NCBI GenBank assembly: GCA_964435475.1
Contig: CAYSZB010000011.1
Coordinates: 1-46,553, forward strand
DNA from: CAYSZB01 sp964435475
GTDB lineage: Bacteria; Chloroflexota; Anaerolineae; Anaerolineales; Anaerolineaceae
Direction of reading: 5' to 3'
DNA length: 46,553 bases
The notes under the pieces were generated by a model. That model was not told where the DNA came from and ran no database searches. It worked only from the letters and a program-made list of their open reading frames with translations. Made by a program: the position numbers and the translations under genes. Position 1 is the stretch's first letter. Each line of letters opens with the position of its first letter. Of the stretch, positions 24,582 through 34,157 are shown one piece after another.

Positions 24582-25283
24582 TAACCATATTTCCACAGCT
24601 ATTTAAAACTGACCTGATGAATGATCAGGATATTGATTGGAACCAAAAAGCAACAAAGTCCTATCTTGAAGAGCTTCCTTCAGAATTCATGGATGGAGAC
24701 TCAATAACTATCCATCTCAAAACAAGACTTTTCACCTCATAGCTTAAACGATCGCAATTCAACTCTTTTTGTGTACCAGTCTCATTCCCTGTTTAACTCA
24801 AACATCTTTCAGGATCTGGATGGACCATGCAGCATTAGCAAATTATCATCTGGCTTGATTAATTCTTTTTTCCTTCTCAACTATTCACTTTTATTCAAAT
24901 TAGCGATCTAAACCTTTTTCATTGGAAAATTTTTATGAATGTATAATAATCTAAGGATTGACATGTGAACCTAATGAGTATTAGCAGGTTGGCAGTTTTA
25001 CCTCTCTGTAATAAATCTGGGTTACTTGGCACCATTATTGAGGGGCATCTGCCAAACCAAGCGGATGTTGGCGATCGTAAATGGATTTTGCATTAACCTT
25101 TTTGAAAACCTGGCAGTAGGTGTTCAACTTCCTGGTCTTTATGGGCTTGACACCGCTTTTTCTGCCCAGTACCCGGTTGGTTATGTCCACCTCAACCAAC
25201 CTTTGCCATAATGAAAATTCTTTAAGAACTACCGCATATGAATATTAAATCAAGCACAGAGAATAGCGATCGGAGAAAGCCAA
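24582..25283. other. AT-rich intergenic region with only doubtful small ORFs
   Basis: About 700 bp with no convincing gene. Short ATG-initiated frames exist at 24617-24742 (41 codons), 24974-25096 (40 codons) and 25026-25211 (61 codons), but they overlap or lack good ribosome binding sites and match nothing recognised. A TATAAT (24942-24947) and a TTGACA (24958-24963) occur without properly spaced partners. Composition becomes clearly more AT-rich than the uvrA side. It may be decayed coding DNA or a long regulatory leader for the gene at 25284. Confidence 0.5.
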
Positions 25284-28200
25284 ATGAAGATGAATTTTGG
25301 GAAAAATGATATTGCTGCTGCTGTTTCAAAAAGCCCGTTAGGCGAGGTAGATGGTAAACCGGTAACGATTTTTGGCCAGGCTTATTACAAGATAGAGAAT
25401 TGTGATGCCATTCCCTCTTTTTTTATCAGTATCGTCAGCGGCTATGATCACTGGCTCTTCATCTCGTCCAATGGCGGTCTTTCAGCTGGTCGGCAAGACG
25501 CAGATCAAGCTATTTTTCCTTATTACACCGAAGACAAAATAACAGATAATTATGACAGCACAGGGAGTAAGACGATTTTTCGTGTTTTCAATGATAACGG
25601 TTATTTGCTTTGGGAACCTTTTTCAAACCGCCAATATGGTCAATATCACCTCGAGAGAAATCTATACAAGAACTATCTGGGCACAAGCTTGATCTTTGAA
25701 GAAATAAATCATAGCCTTTGCTTAAAATTTCGCTATTCTTGGCGGACATGTGAAAGATTTGGCTTTATCAAGACGTGTTGGCTCGAACACACAAACCTGG
25801 CAGGTGAGAGCTTGCAGGTACAAATTTTGGATGGCCTGCAAAATATCTTACCTGCCAATGTTACTTCCAACACTCAGAACACCTTCAGTTGTTTACTGGA
25901 TGCGTACAAACGCAGTGAACTACATCAAGAGACAGGTTTAGGCATCTTCACCTTAAATTCAACCTTGACTGACCTGGCAGAACCTAGCGAATCCTTACTG
26001 GCAACAACCGTTTTTCAGGTTGGCTTACCTGATGTAAAACACCTGCTTTCATCCAGACAATTGGAGGACTTCCGCAAAGGGAAGGACATTCTTCAGGAAA
26101 CAGAAATCCGGGGAGCTCGAGGAGCTTATTTTGTTTATTCGCAAATTTTGATTGATCCTGGAAAGGAAAAAATTTGGTACCTTGCTGCAGATACTAACAA
26201 AGATACAGCAGATGTCGTGTCGCTCCTCCAACTATTAAATACAAATTCAGATCCGATAATAGAAGTGATTGAGAAAGATATCCAACTCAATGAAATGAAT
26301 CTTCTTTCATTTATAGCCAGAGCTGATGGCCTGCAGCTTTCTTCAAAAACGAACCGAACAACCCACCATCTATCAAATGTGACTTTTAACATAATGCGTG
26401 GCGGGGTTTTTGCTGACCAGTATATGATTAATTCGAAGGATTTTTCTGGATACATTAGGCTGCACATGAAACAGGCGGTAGAAGACCATCGCGAATTCTT
26501 TGCCAGTTTACCAGAGACGATCCATCTGGATGAACTCCACAAACGTCTGGCAACAGAAAGCTCTCCCGATCTAATCCGCTTAGGATTAACTTATCTCCCT
26601 CTGACTTTTAGTCGGCGGCATGGAGACCCCAGCCGACCTTGGAATAAATTCGCAATTGATATTAAAAATATTGACGGGTCTTTAAAATTGAATTATGAAG
26701 GAAATTGGCGTGACATTTTTCAAAACTGGGAAGCACTTGCCTGCTCATTTCCGGATTTTACTGAAGCAATGGTATTTACCTTTCTTTGTGCTACCACAAT
26801 GGATGGTTATAACCCCTACCGGATCTCCATATCAGGGCTGGAATGGGAGGTCCCGGAACCCGCAAATCCCTGGGCAAACATTGGTTATTGGGGAGACCAC
26901 CAGGTTATCTACCTCGTAAAACTTATGGAATTAAGCACAAAAGTACATCCAGGACGATTGGATGAATTCTTGACGCGCCCGATTCTTAGTTATGCCAATA
27001 TTCCATACCGAATTAGGCCATATTCCAGATTAATAGACAATCCCTACAATACTATTGATTTTGATTATGAACTTAACGATGCCATCATAGAAAAATGTAA
27101 AGTAATGGGAACTGATGCCAGGTTGGTTCATGATAATAATGGCAGGATAATTCATCGTAGCTTGGCTGAAAAATTAATCACCTTATTACTAGTAAAACTC
27201 ATCAATTTTGTCCCCGAAGGCGGCATTTGGATGAATACCCAACGTCCAGAATGGAATGATGCGAATAATGCCCTTGTCGGGAAAGGTTTATCAGTTGTCA
27301 CATTAAGCTACTTGCGCCGTTATGTGCAATTTTGCCTGCACCTGTTCAGTCAAAACAATTCCGGCACTTTTGAGATCAGCCAGGAAGTCGCTAAACTTTT
27401 CATTGATGAAAACGAAATCTTATTGCGATATCAAGATAAACTTAAAAGTTCTTTTTCTGACGAAGAGCGCCGATTGGTGATGGATGATCTAGGATTAGCT
27501 GGCAGCAATTATCGTTGTCAGGTTTATAGGGAAAGCTTGTCAGGAAAATTCACCAGCGTAGGCAAAGAGACTTTTCTCTCTCTTCTGAACCTTTCACTCT
27601 TGTATATAGATCACACCTTGCAAGCCAATCGCCGGCAGGATGACCTTTTTCACACCTATAATACGCTTCATTTTGGTGAAAAGACTGCTTCTATTAGGCA
27701 CCTTCAAGAGATGCTTGAAGGACAGGTATCCATCCTCTCATCAGGATTTCTTTCAGCACATGAATCGATTCGATTGTTGAAAAGTTTACATTCCAGCAGA
27801 TTGTATCGTGACGATCAGGATACATATATCCTTTATCCAGATAAACACCTGCCTGGTTTTGTATCGAAAAATTCACTGACAACTGCCCAGGTTAATAATT
27901 TACTCTTGCCAAAATTGTTACATGAGAAAGGTGATAAGACTCTGTTGGTTAGAGATCCTGGTGGAATTTATCACTTCAGCGGCAAAATTCGAAATATAAA
28001 TGATGTCAATCGGGCGCTCAATGCTTTGCTTAAGAATGATGACTTTTTTGAAGTAGTAAATAGTGAGCAGGATGAGATCAGGCTTTTATTTGAAAGTGTG
28101 TTTAAGCATAACGAATTTACTGGACGCTCAGGTACCTTTTTTGCCTATGAAGGCCTTGGTAGTATTTATTGGCATATGGTATCAAAACTATTATTGGCTG

Positions 28201-28742
28201 TTCAAGAAACAGCACTACGGCATCAATTGGATTCCCAATCATCAGAATTAGGTGAGATTTATCATCAAATTTGTTCCGGTTTTGGATTCAATAAATCCCC
28301 CCGGACATTTGGGGCTTTTCCCTCAGATCCTTATTCTCATAGTCCCAAAGGACAGGGGGCACGACAGCCCGGTATGACTGGCGCAGTGAAAGAGGAAATC
28401 CTGGCTCGGCAGGCAGAGTTGGGATTGGAAATAAAAGAGGGCAAGCTTTGTTTTAGCAAATTCCTTATTGACCCGGCCGAGATTCTTACAACCCCTGAGA
28501 CATTCATTTACCTCGATCTCACTAACAAAAGCCAGGCATTAGAATTAAATCCTGGAAGCCTTGCTTTTACTATTTGTCAGGTTCCAATAGTTATTACTTT
28601 AGGCAATAAGGAATACATTAAAGTAACCTTTGCACAAAAAGAGTCAAAGATTTTCACGGGTGTCCAACTAGACGAGGAGACTTCTCAACATATTTTTAAG
28701 CGTGATGGATTTATTACCCTGGTCGAAGTGTTCATGCAATAG
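25284..28742 (+). CDS. Large six-hairpin glycosidase/phosphorylase-like protein (GH94-related?)
   Basis: The 1152-residue cytosolic protein has no signal peptide. The first third is beta-rich, like the N-terminal sandwich of glycoside phosphorylases. The middle carries strongly patterned motifs: HGDPSRPWNKF (446-456), EGNWRDIFQNWEAL (from about 472, W475, D477), GLEWEVPEPANPWANIGYWGDHQ (ending about 540) and QRPEWNDANNALVG with W657, N658, D659. The WND motif resembles the place of the catalytic Asp in GH94-type phosphorylases. The best guess is an (alpha/alpha)6 glycosidase or glucan phosphorylase of a poorly described family; GH94, GH149 and GH161 are candidates. AT-rich codon use sets it apart from uvrA. 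A GGAGAAA ribosome binding site precedes the ATG. The substrate is unknown. Confidence 0.6.
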   Translation: MKMNFGKNDIAAAVSKSPLGEVDGKPVTIFGQAYYKIENCDAIPSFFISIVSGYDHWLFISSNGGLSAGRQDADQAIFPYYTEDKITDNYDSTGSKTIFRVFNDNGYLLWEPFSNRQYGQYHLERNLYKNYLGTSLIFEEINHSLCLKFRYSWRTCERFGFIKTCWLEHTNLAGESLQVQILDGLQNILPANVTSNTQNTFSCLLDAYKRSELHQETGLGIFTLNSTLTDLAEPSESLLATTVFQVGLPDVKHLLSSRQLEDFRKGKDILQETEIRGARGAYFVYSQILIDPGKEKIWYLAADTNKDTADVVSLLQLLNTNSDPIIEVIEKDIQLNEMNLLSFIARADGLQLSSKTNRTTHHLSNVTFNIMRGGVFADQYMINSKDFSGYIRLHMKQAVEDHREFFASLPETIHLDELHKRLATESSPDLIRLGLTYLPLTFSRRHGDPSRPWNKFAIDIKNIDGSLKLNYEGNWRDIFQNWEALACSFPDFTEAMVFTFLCATTMDGYNPYRISISGLEWEVPEPANPWANIGYWGDHQVIYLVKLMELSTKVHPGRLDEFLTRPILSYANIPYRIRPYSRLIDNPYNTIDFDYELNDAIIEKCKVMGTDARLVHDNNGRIIHRSLAEKLITLLLVKLINFVPEGGIWMNTQRPEWNDANNALVGKGLSVVTLSYLRRYVQFCLHLFSQNNSGTFEISQEVAKLFIDENEILLRYQDKLKSSFSDEERRLVMDDLGLAGSNYRCQVYRESLSGKFTSVGKETFLSLLNLSLLYIDHTLQANRRQDDLFHTYNTLHFGEKTASIRHLQEMLEGQVSILSSGFLSAHESIRLLKSLHSSRLYRDDQDTYILYPDKHLPGFVSKNSLTTAQVNNLLLPKLLHEKGDKTLLVRDPGGIYHFSGKIRNINDVNRALNALLKNDDFFEVVNSEQDEIRLLFESVFKHNEFTGRSGTFFAYEGLGSIYWHMVSKLLLAVQETALRHQLDSQSSELGEIYHQICSGFGFNKSPRTFGAFPSDPYSHSPKGQGARQPGMTGAVKEEILARQAELGLEIKEGKLCFSKFLIDPAEILTTPETFIYLDLTNKSQALELNPGSLAFTICQVPIVITLGNKEYIKVTFAQKESKIFTGVQLDEETSQHIFKRDGFITLVEVFMQ

Positions 28743-28781
28743 CATCTCTGGATTCTGAGCTCTTTATATATGTAAGCAATT

Positions 28782-29396
28782 ATGAAATACATAAAAAGTC
28801 TTCTTGACACTGAGGTCATACAGAATTGGTCTCGATGTTCAAGTATTCTTGTTGAACATGGATTGGCATCAAACAACAAAATTACCGGGATAATAGAAAC
28901 CTTTCATCAAGCTCAGCAAAGAATTTGTCCACCAGGGGATAAGCTCATTTTTAGAATATCCGACGTTTACTTAACAGAGCTGAATAAACAGGTAAAAATG
29001 TATTCGAAAGAATGTAACCGAATCGATGAACGAAGAGGTCACATAAAGCTGGATAAATCCAAAACGATCAGTACCCATATGGAAAAGAAAGCATTTGCAG
29101 TTCTTCCGGCCTGTAAATCAGATGATGGCTTACTATCCGCAAGTGATTTTGCCAGAAATCAACAATTCCGTCATTTGTTCTTAGCTAATAATATTTATAT
29201 ATATGACCTGGACTTGTTGTACTTGCGTGCTGCTCGAGAAACGCCATGTGTTTTGGCATATTTGACAATGGAATTCCTATATTTCATATCTTGTGTTATC
29301 TTATGCATAGCAGGAATTGTGAGCCTCCGTTTTGTTTGGTTTGAGCGCTATAACAATAACGGATTTATCCTTTTCCTGCTATTCCTTTTCTCCTAA
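28782..29396 (+). CDS. Orphan protein with hydrophobic C-terminus, unknown
   Basis: The 204-residue reading frame begins 39 bp after the large phosphorylase-like gene. The first 90 residues look soluble and basic/polar; the last 60 are very hydrophobic with one or two membrane helices ending in LFLLFLFS. A TATATA box (28765-28770) lies close to the ATG and no Shine-Dalgarno is seen. Low-complexity composition and AT-rich codons leave open that it is a decayed or spurious gene, or a coding region with a frameshift. No homology was recognised. Confidence 0.4.
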   Translation: MKYIKSLLDTEVIQNWSRCSSILVEHGLASNNKITGIIETFHQAQQRICPPGDKLIFRISDVYLTELNKQVKMYSKECNRIDERRGHIKLDKSKTISTHMEKKAFAVLPACKSDDGLLSASDFARNQQFRHLFLANNIYIYDLDLLYLRAARETPCVLAYLTMEFLYFISCVILCIAGIVSLRFVWFERYNNNGFILFLLFLFS

Positions 29397-29548
29397 TGTC
29401 CAATATGTATTGTAAACCTACATGTCACTAAACCATTAAAAATAATTCATCTCCCTAAATGCTAAAAATTAGGTTACAATGCAAAAAAATATTTGAAATG
29501 TAGCCGGGGGTTGCAAGGTAGGCTGCATCGGGTTGAAAGGAATTTAAC

Positions 29549-30274
29549 ATGGCAAAAAAGAATGCGCAAAGCGTAATCGCATCATATAGAAAGAAACAAA
29601 AATCCGGGCCACTCCTTGGCATCATCTTGGCCGCCCTGCTCATCCTGGCAGGCATCGTGATCGTCATTGTTTGGGCAGTTGGCGGTAGTTCTGGTGGTGG
29701 TGGCGGTATTTCGTTGTTCAAAACCAAAACCCCCACACCTACCCAGACGGCAACCCCCACTCCCGTAACCCCGACGGCCACCTACACCAACACACCAACC
29801 ATCACCAACACCCCCACCATCACCCCTACCCCCACGGCATCAGCCCCATTTGAGTATGTGGTCCAGGAGGATGATAACTGCACGACAATTGCTGAACAAT
29901 TCGAGGTCGACATTGAAGTGCTACTGGCAATAAACAACCTGGATAGCGGTTGTTATATCCGTGTGGGTGATGTGATCATGATCCCTGCCCCAGACCAGCA
30001 GTTACCTACAGCCACCCCACTGCCAGCAGACATCCTACCCGGCACCAAGATCGAGTATAAAGTGCGCTCAGGTGATACGCTTTCCACAATCGCTGAAAAA
30101 TTTAACTCAACAGTCGAGCGGATAATCACCGAGACAAATCTCTACCGCACTAAGAACAAGCTGGATACGATTACTGACAACAATGATATTTATGTAGGTG
30201 ATATCCTGATCATCCCGGTCAATATCGTCACTCCGGTTCCCTCAGCCACACCGACCCGGACATCAACGCCGTAA
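29549..30274 (+). CDS. Membrane-anchored double LysM protein
   Basis: The 241-residue protein has a basic N-terminus, one transmembrane helix (about 22-45), a Gly-rich turn, a Thr/Pro-rich wall-spanning linker (about 58-98) and two LysM domains. The first begins at YVVQEDDNCTTIAEQF (about 101) and ends at VGDVIMIP. The second begins at YKVRSGDTLSTIAEKF (about 168) and ends at VGDILIIP. LysM modules bind N-acetylglucosamine polymers such as peptidoglycan. No catalytic domain follows; a short Thr/Pro tail ends the protein. A GAAAGGAA ribosome binding site precedes the ATG. A structural or wall-tethering role is inferred. Confidence 0.9.
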   Translation: MAKKNAQSVIASYRKKQKSGPLLGIILAALLILAGIVIVIVWAVGGSSGGGGGISLFKTKTPTPTQTATPTPVTPTATYTNTPTITNTPTITPTPTASAPFEYVVQEDDNCTTIAEQFEVDIEVLLAINNLDSGCYIRVGDVIMIPAPDQQLPTATPLPADILPGTKIEYKVRSGDTLSTIAEKFNSTVERIITETNLYRTKNKLDTITDNNDIYVGDILIIPVNIVTPVPSATPTRTSTP

Positions 30275-30293
30275 GTTCTACCTCTACTAATTG

Positions 30294-30329
30294 AAAGAGA
30301 TGCCATCAAGAGAAGGCATCTCTTTTTTT
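30294..30329 (+). terminator. Terminator of the LysM gene
   Basis: An 11-bp perfect stem AAAGAGATGCC/GGCATCTCTTT (30294-30304 with 30315-30325) runs into a T-tract ending at 30329. On the minus strand, facing the V-ATPase operon, the U-tract is poor. Confidence 0.9.
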
Positions 30330-30350
30330 ATTGAGATCTGACAATTGGTT

Positions 30351-30980
30351 TTAGTTTCCTTGTTTCTCTTTATTAGATTTCAACCACTTTAAAGTGAAAA
30401 TCTCTTCCCGTTCCTGCTCTTCAAGGGTCTCTTGAATGAATTTGATCGTTTCGTGGTAATTGGGAATGAAGATCCGCTCAAGTGCATGTACCCGGCGCTG
30501 GGTTTTCTTTAATTCTCGCGCTAACCGCCATACTTTGGTTTCCAGTTCTGTTAATTTCGGGATTTGCTCTACCAGGTCCCTGAATGCCATCATAGCCTCA
30601 TCCAATTCGACCGTGGTATCCCCAAGACTGTAAGAGATATGATCGGGTGCACTTGAGCTGGTGATTTCAGGCAAAGCCACACCCATAGTGCCGCGTGACA
30701 GGATTTCAACTTCCTGCGAATGCATAGCGGCCCTGGCCGCCCATTCCACACCTTCCTGACCCATCGTCATGCGGGCTATTTCAAGTTTGCGATAGGCGGC
30801 ATCGACCATCATCCAAACCTGTTTCTCCAGGGATTCAGCTTCTGCTACGACAGATAATAATTCGCTTGAAAGTACTTCCCTTTTCTTATCCAGGATGGAA
30901 TAACCCTCGATGGCAAAGGACAGGCGGGATTGCATTTGCAGAAGTGCACTTCGGGTCGGAGCAATGTTCAAGACCGTCAT
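30351..30980 (-). CDS. ntpD: V/A-type ATPase subunit D
   Basis: Last gene of the V-ATPase operon. The 209-residue protein is an antiparallel coiled coil and the central rotor shaft (equivalent to F-type gamma) linking the A3B3 head to the c-ring. The typical N-terminus (NIAPTRSALLQMQSRLSFAIEGYSILDKKREVL) and the C-terminal RVHALERIFIPNY segment are present. It starts 2 nt after the stop of subunit B, so it is co-translated. Confidence 0.95.
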   Translation of the reverse strand: MTVLNIAPTRSALLQMQSRLSFAIEGYSILDKKREVLSSELLSVVAEAESLEKQVWMMVDAAYRKLEIARMTMGQEGVEWAARAAMHSQEVEILSRGTMGVALPEITSSSAPDHISYSLGDTTVELDEAMMAFRDLVEQIPKLTELETKVWRLARELKKTQRRVHALERIFIPNYHETIKFIQETLEEQEREEIFTLKWLKSNKEKQGN

Positions 30981-30982
30981 GC

Positions 30983-32395
30983 TTATTCCTTGTAATACCG
31001 GGCGATCTCATCCTCGCTTAATCGGGTCAATTCAGTCTTCGGTAGGAGAGAAAGTAGCGACCAACCAATATCCAGCGTACGGGAAATGCTCCTGTTCTCG
31101 TCAGGTTCCTGCCTGATAAATAGTTCCTCAAACGCCCTCCCGAATTTTAGGTACTGCTGGTCAATATGGCTTAATTCTTCCTCGCCAATGACTGAAGCCA
31201 GAGATCTGGTGTTCTGAACGTATGCATACGCTGCATAAAGTTGCGAGATCAGGTTTGGATGATCAGCACGGGTCTTTCCTTCTCCAATGCCGTCCTTCAT
31301 CAATCGGCTCAATGACGGCAGGACACCGATGGGAGGGTAAATATCCTGCTGGTTAAGTCTTCTATCTAGTACGATCTGTCCTTCCGTGATGTATCCGGTA
31401 ATATCAGGGATTGGATGAGTGATGTCATCATTTGGCATGGTTAGAATAGGCAGTTGCGTGATTGACCCACTGCTCCCCCTGATACGCCCGGTCCTTTCGT
31501 ATAGTGAGGCCAGGTCGCTGTACATGTATCCCGGGAAACCCTTTCGGCTGGGCACCTCACCCCGTTTGTTTGAGATCTGTCTCAACGCCTCACAGTAGTT
31601 AGTCATGTCAATCATCACAATCAGAACATGTTGGTCCTGTTCAAAAGCCAGGTATTCTGCTAATGTTAATGCCACCCGTGGTGTGATCAAACGTTCAACA
31701 GTCGGGTCATCTGCCAGGTTGAGGAACATGGCAACACGGTTAAGAGCGCCACTTTCAGTAAATGCCTGTTTGAAAAAATCAGCAATGTCATGTTTTATTC
31801 CCATGGCAGCAAATATGATGGCAAAATTCCCTCTATCCACTTCCATGCTGTTAACCGCGTTGCCAATGCGTGCCTGCCTGACGATCTGGCTTGCCAACTG
31901 TTCCTGTGGCATACCGCTGCCTGAAAAAATTGGCAATTTTTGTCCCATCACGAGTGTATTCATGCCGTCGATCGCAGAGATCCCGGTTTGAATAAAATCT
32001 ACAGGATAGATTCGGGCAGTTGGATTGATCGGCTGGCCATTGACATCTGCAAAATCTTCTGCCAGGGGGAATGGACCACCATCAATCGGTTCACCAATTC
32101 CATTAAATATTCGTCCCAACATTTCGCTTGCAACGGGTATCCTCATTGGTTGCCCAATGAAATCCACCCTGGTCCCCTCCACGGTCAAGCCTGTTGTACC
32201 CGAAAAAACCTCTACCACTGCAAAATTCTCACCGACCTCAAGTACCCTACCCTGCCTGACTTGTCCCTCCTTATCAGTGATCCTGACAAATTCATCATAA
32301 GCAACTGTGCCGATGTTCTCTATCACGATCAGGGGACCTTCAATCTTGGAGATGCCCGTTACTTGAACGCCACTTTTACGTTTATTGTTTGTCAT
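30983..32395 (-). CDS. ntpB: V/A-type ATPase subunit B (non-catalytic)
   Basis: The 470-residue B subunit forms half of the hexameric head and provides regulatory nucleotide-site residues. The Walker A motif is degenerate, as usual (GSGMPQEQLASQI). Typical B motifs are NTLVMGQKLPIFSGSG, MIDMTNYCEALRQIS and PGYMYSDLASLYERTGRI. The ATG at 32395 (MTNNKRKSGVQ) is chosen because the longer frame to 32458 overlaps subunit A deeply and lacks homology. It still overlaps A by 14 nt, consistent with coupled translation. Confidence 0.97.
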   Translation of the reverse strand: MTNNKRKSGVQVTGISKIEGPLIVIENIGTVAYDEFVRITDKEGQVRQGRVLEVGENFAVVEVFSGTTGLTVEGTRVDFIGQPMRIPVASEMLGRIFNGIGEPIDGGPFPLAEDFADVNGQPINPTARIYPVDFIQTGISAIDGMNTLVMGQKLPIFSGSGMPQEQLASQIVRQARIGNAVNSMEVDRGNFAIIFAAMGIKHDIADFFKQAFTESGALNRVAMFLNLADDPTVERLITPRVALTLAEYLAFEQDQHVLIVMIDMTNYCEALRQISNKRGEVPSRKGFPGYMYSDLASLYERTGRIRGSSGSITQLPILTMPNDDITHPIPDITGYITEGQIVLDRRLNQQDIYPPIGVLPSLSRLMKDGIGEGKTRADHPNLISQLYAAYAYVQNTRSLASVIGEEELSHIDQQYLKFGRAFEELFIRQEPDENRSISRTLDIGWSLLSLLPKTELTRLSEDEIARYYKE

Positions 32396-34157
32396 TGTAT
32401 AATGACTCCAGGTTATCCATCTGCATATCCATCTGTTCCCGCAACTTGTCAAATTCACTCAGGTCCTGGTTCTTGATGGAGTTTTTCATGCGGATCAGTG
32501 GGTTAATGACAGGTAATTCCTTAATGGATTTGATCAATGCACCTATTGAAACAATTTTCAACGCTCGTCGATGAAAATGCAGGATTAATTCCAGCATTTT
32601 GATCTGTTTCTGGGGTGTGGAGTAAGTATCGACTGGGTCCATTGCATTTTGTTGCAGGAAACCTTCACGTAGAAGCCTGCCGGTCTCCAATGTAACCCGC
32701 TGGGTGTCAGGTAGTGCGTCTTCTCCCACCAGCTTGACGATCTCATCAAGATGACCTTCTTCATTTAGGATAGCCATTGCCTCAGCCCTGTAATCACGCC
32801 AGGGCGATCCGGTTTCTTTTTCCCACCAGTCTGATACATTTCCCAGGTACTCACTGTAGGAAGTTAACCAGTTGACTGAGGGGAAGTGCCTTGCAGAAGC
32901 CAGTGTCTTGTCCAACCCCCAAAAAACTCTTGTATATTGCTTGGTTTGTTGGGTGACGGGTTCACTGAAATCACCGCCTGGCGGGGATACAGCCCCAATT
33001 ATGCTGACAGATCCTTTACTGCCATCCAGGTTTTGTACCAAACCTGCTCGCTCATAAAACTCCGCCAATCGTGATGACAGGTATGCCGGGTAACCTTCCT
33101 GGGCGGGCATTTCTTCCAACCTGCCTGAAATCTCCCGCATTGCTTCTGCCCATCGCGAGGTTGAGTCCGCCATGAGAGCTACATGGTACCCCATATCACG
33201 ATAATATTCTGCGATGGTAACGCCAGTGTAAATGCTGGCATCTCTTGCCGCCACCTGCATATTGGATGTGTTAGCGATCAGGACTGTGCGATCCATTAAT
33301 GGTAGACCAGATCGTGGATCGATCAATGCAGGGAAATCCTGCAGCACTTCGGTCATCTCGTTCCCCCGTTCACCGCATCCAATATAGACGACCACATCCG
33401 CATCAGACCACTTGGCAACCTGGTGTTGAGTGATTGTCTTGCCGGTTCCAAAACCGCCTGGGATGGCAGCGGTACCGCCTTTGACCAGCGGAAAAAAAGT
33501 GTCCAGGATGCGTTGACCTGTGAGAAGCGGTACATTTTTTTCCAGTCGTGCCCGGACAGGTCTTGGTTGCCTGACAGGCCATCTTCGTAGCATAGACACA
33601 GGTTTTTCTCCCTGCTCTGTCGCAAGCATAGCAATCGGTTCATCGATGGAATATTCACCTGCACTGGCCAACCATTTGATACGCCCGCTTATTCCTGGCG
33701 GCACCATCACTTTATGGATAACCATGGAAGTTTCAGGCACACTGCCCATGATAGATCCACCGTTTACACTATCACCAATTTTTACGCTTGGAGTGAAAAG
33801 CCATTTGGTGCCCCGGTAAAGCGGGGTTAGCTGTATCCCTCGTCCAATAAAAGATCCACTGAACTTTTCAATAACGCTCAAAGGTCTTTGTATCCCATCA
33901 AAAATACTTCCTATCAGGCCGGGGCCCAGTTCAACAGAAAGGGGAGATCCCGTTCCGAAAACTGTCATACCTGGCGTAATCCCTGAGGTTTCTTCGTACA
34001 CCTGGATCGTGATTTCATTATTGTCCAGGCGGATAACCTCACCCACTAGATGCTCTTCACCTACCTCAACCATTTCGCCCATGGAAACATTGCGCGAACC
34101 GAACGCCTTCATAACAGGGCCATTGATCCAGGTGATTTTTCCGATGAGTTCGCTCAT
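32382..34157 (-). CDS. ntpA: V/A-type ATPase catalytic subunit A
   Basis: The 591-residue catalytic subunit shows Walker A GGFGTGKT (234-241) with Lys240, CGERGNEMTE containing the catalytic Glu263, and the bulge (non-homologous insertion) region near residues 110-200 that distinguishes V/A-type A from F-type beta. Arginine-finger and nucleotide contacts come from subunit B next door. The start overlaps the E stop by 4 nt (ATGA). The intact set of subunits implies a working rotary enzyme acting as ATP synthase or ion pump. Direction cannot be read from sequence. Confidence 0.97.
   Translation of the reverse strand: MSELIGKITWINGPVMKAFGSRNVSMGEMVEVGEEHLVGEVIRLDNNEITIQVYEETSGITPGMTVFGTGSPLSVELGPGLIGSIFDGIQRPLSVIEKFSGSFIGRGIQLTPLYRGTKWLFTPSVKIGDSVNGGSIMGSVPETSMVIHKVMVPPGISGRIKWLASAGEYSIDEPIAMLATEQGEKPVSMLRRWPVRQPRPVRARLEKNVPLLTGQRILDTFFPLVKGGTAAIPGGFGTGKTITQHQVAKWSDADVVVYIGCGERGNEMTEVLQDFPALIDPRSGLPLMDRTVLIANTSNMQVAARDASIYTGVTIAEYYRDMGYHVALMADSTSRWAEAMREISGRLEEMPAQEGYPAYLSSRLAEFYERAGLVQNLDGSKGSVSIIGAVSPPGGDFSEPVTQQTKQYTRVFWGLDKTLASARHFPSVNWLTSYSEYLGNVSDWWEKETGSPWRDYRAEAMAILNEEGHLDEIVKLVGEDALPDTQRVTLETGRLLREGFLQQNAMDPVDTYSTPQKQIKMLELILHFHRRALKIVSIGALIKSIKELPVINPLIRMKNSIKNQDLSEFDKLREQMDMQMDNLESLYNDKQ

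Noticed and set aside
25026..25211. 61-codon frame before the large phosphorylase-like gene
   Set aside because: It has no convincing ribosome binding site, overlaps another small frame in a different phase, and shows no recognisable domain. It may be decayed sequence.
28782..29396. Orphan ORF as a toxin or immunity protein paired with the large upstream gene
   Set aside because: The large gene's motifs point to carbohydrate enzymes, not toxins, and the orphan has no immunity-like feature. There is not enough evidence for such a system.
29690..29860. Repetitive ACC/CCC-rich DNA in the LysM gene that looks like a repeat array
   Set aside because: It encodes the Thr/Pro linker in frame, so it is a protein-level low-complexity region and not a CRISPR or other array.
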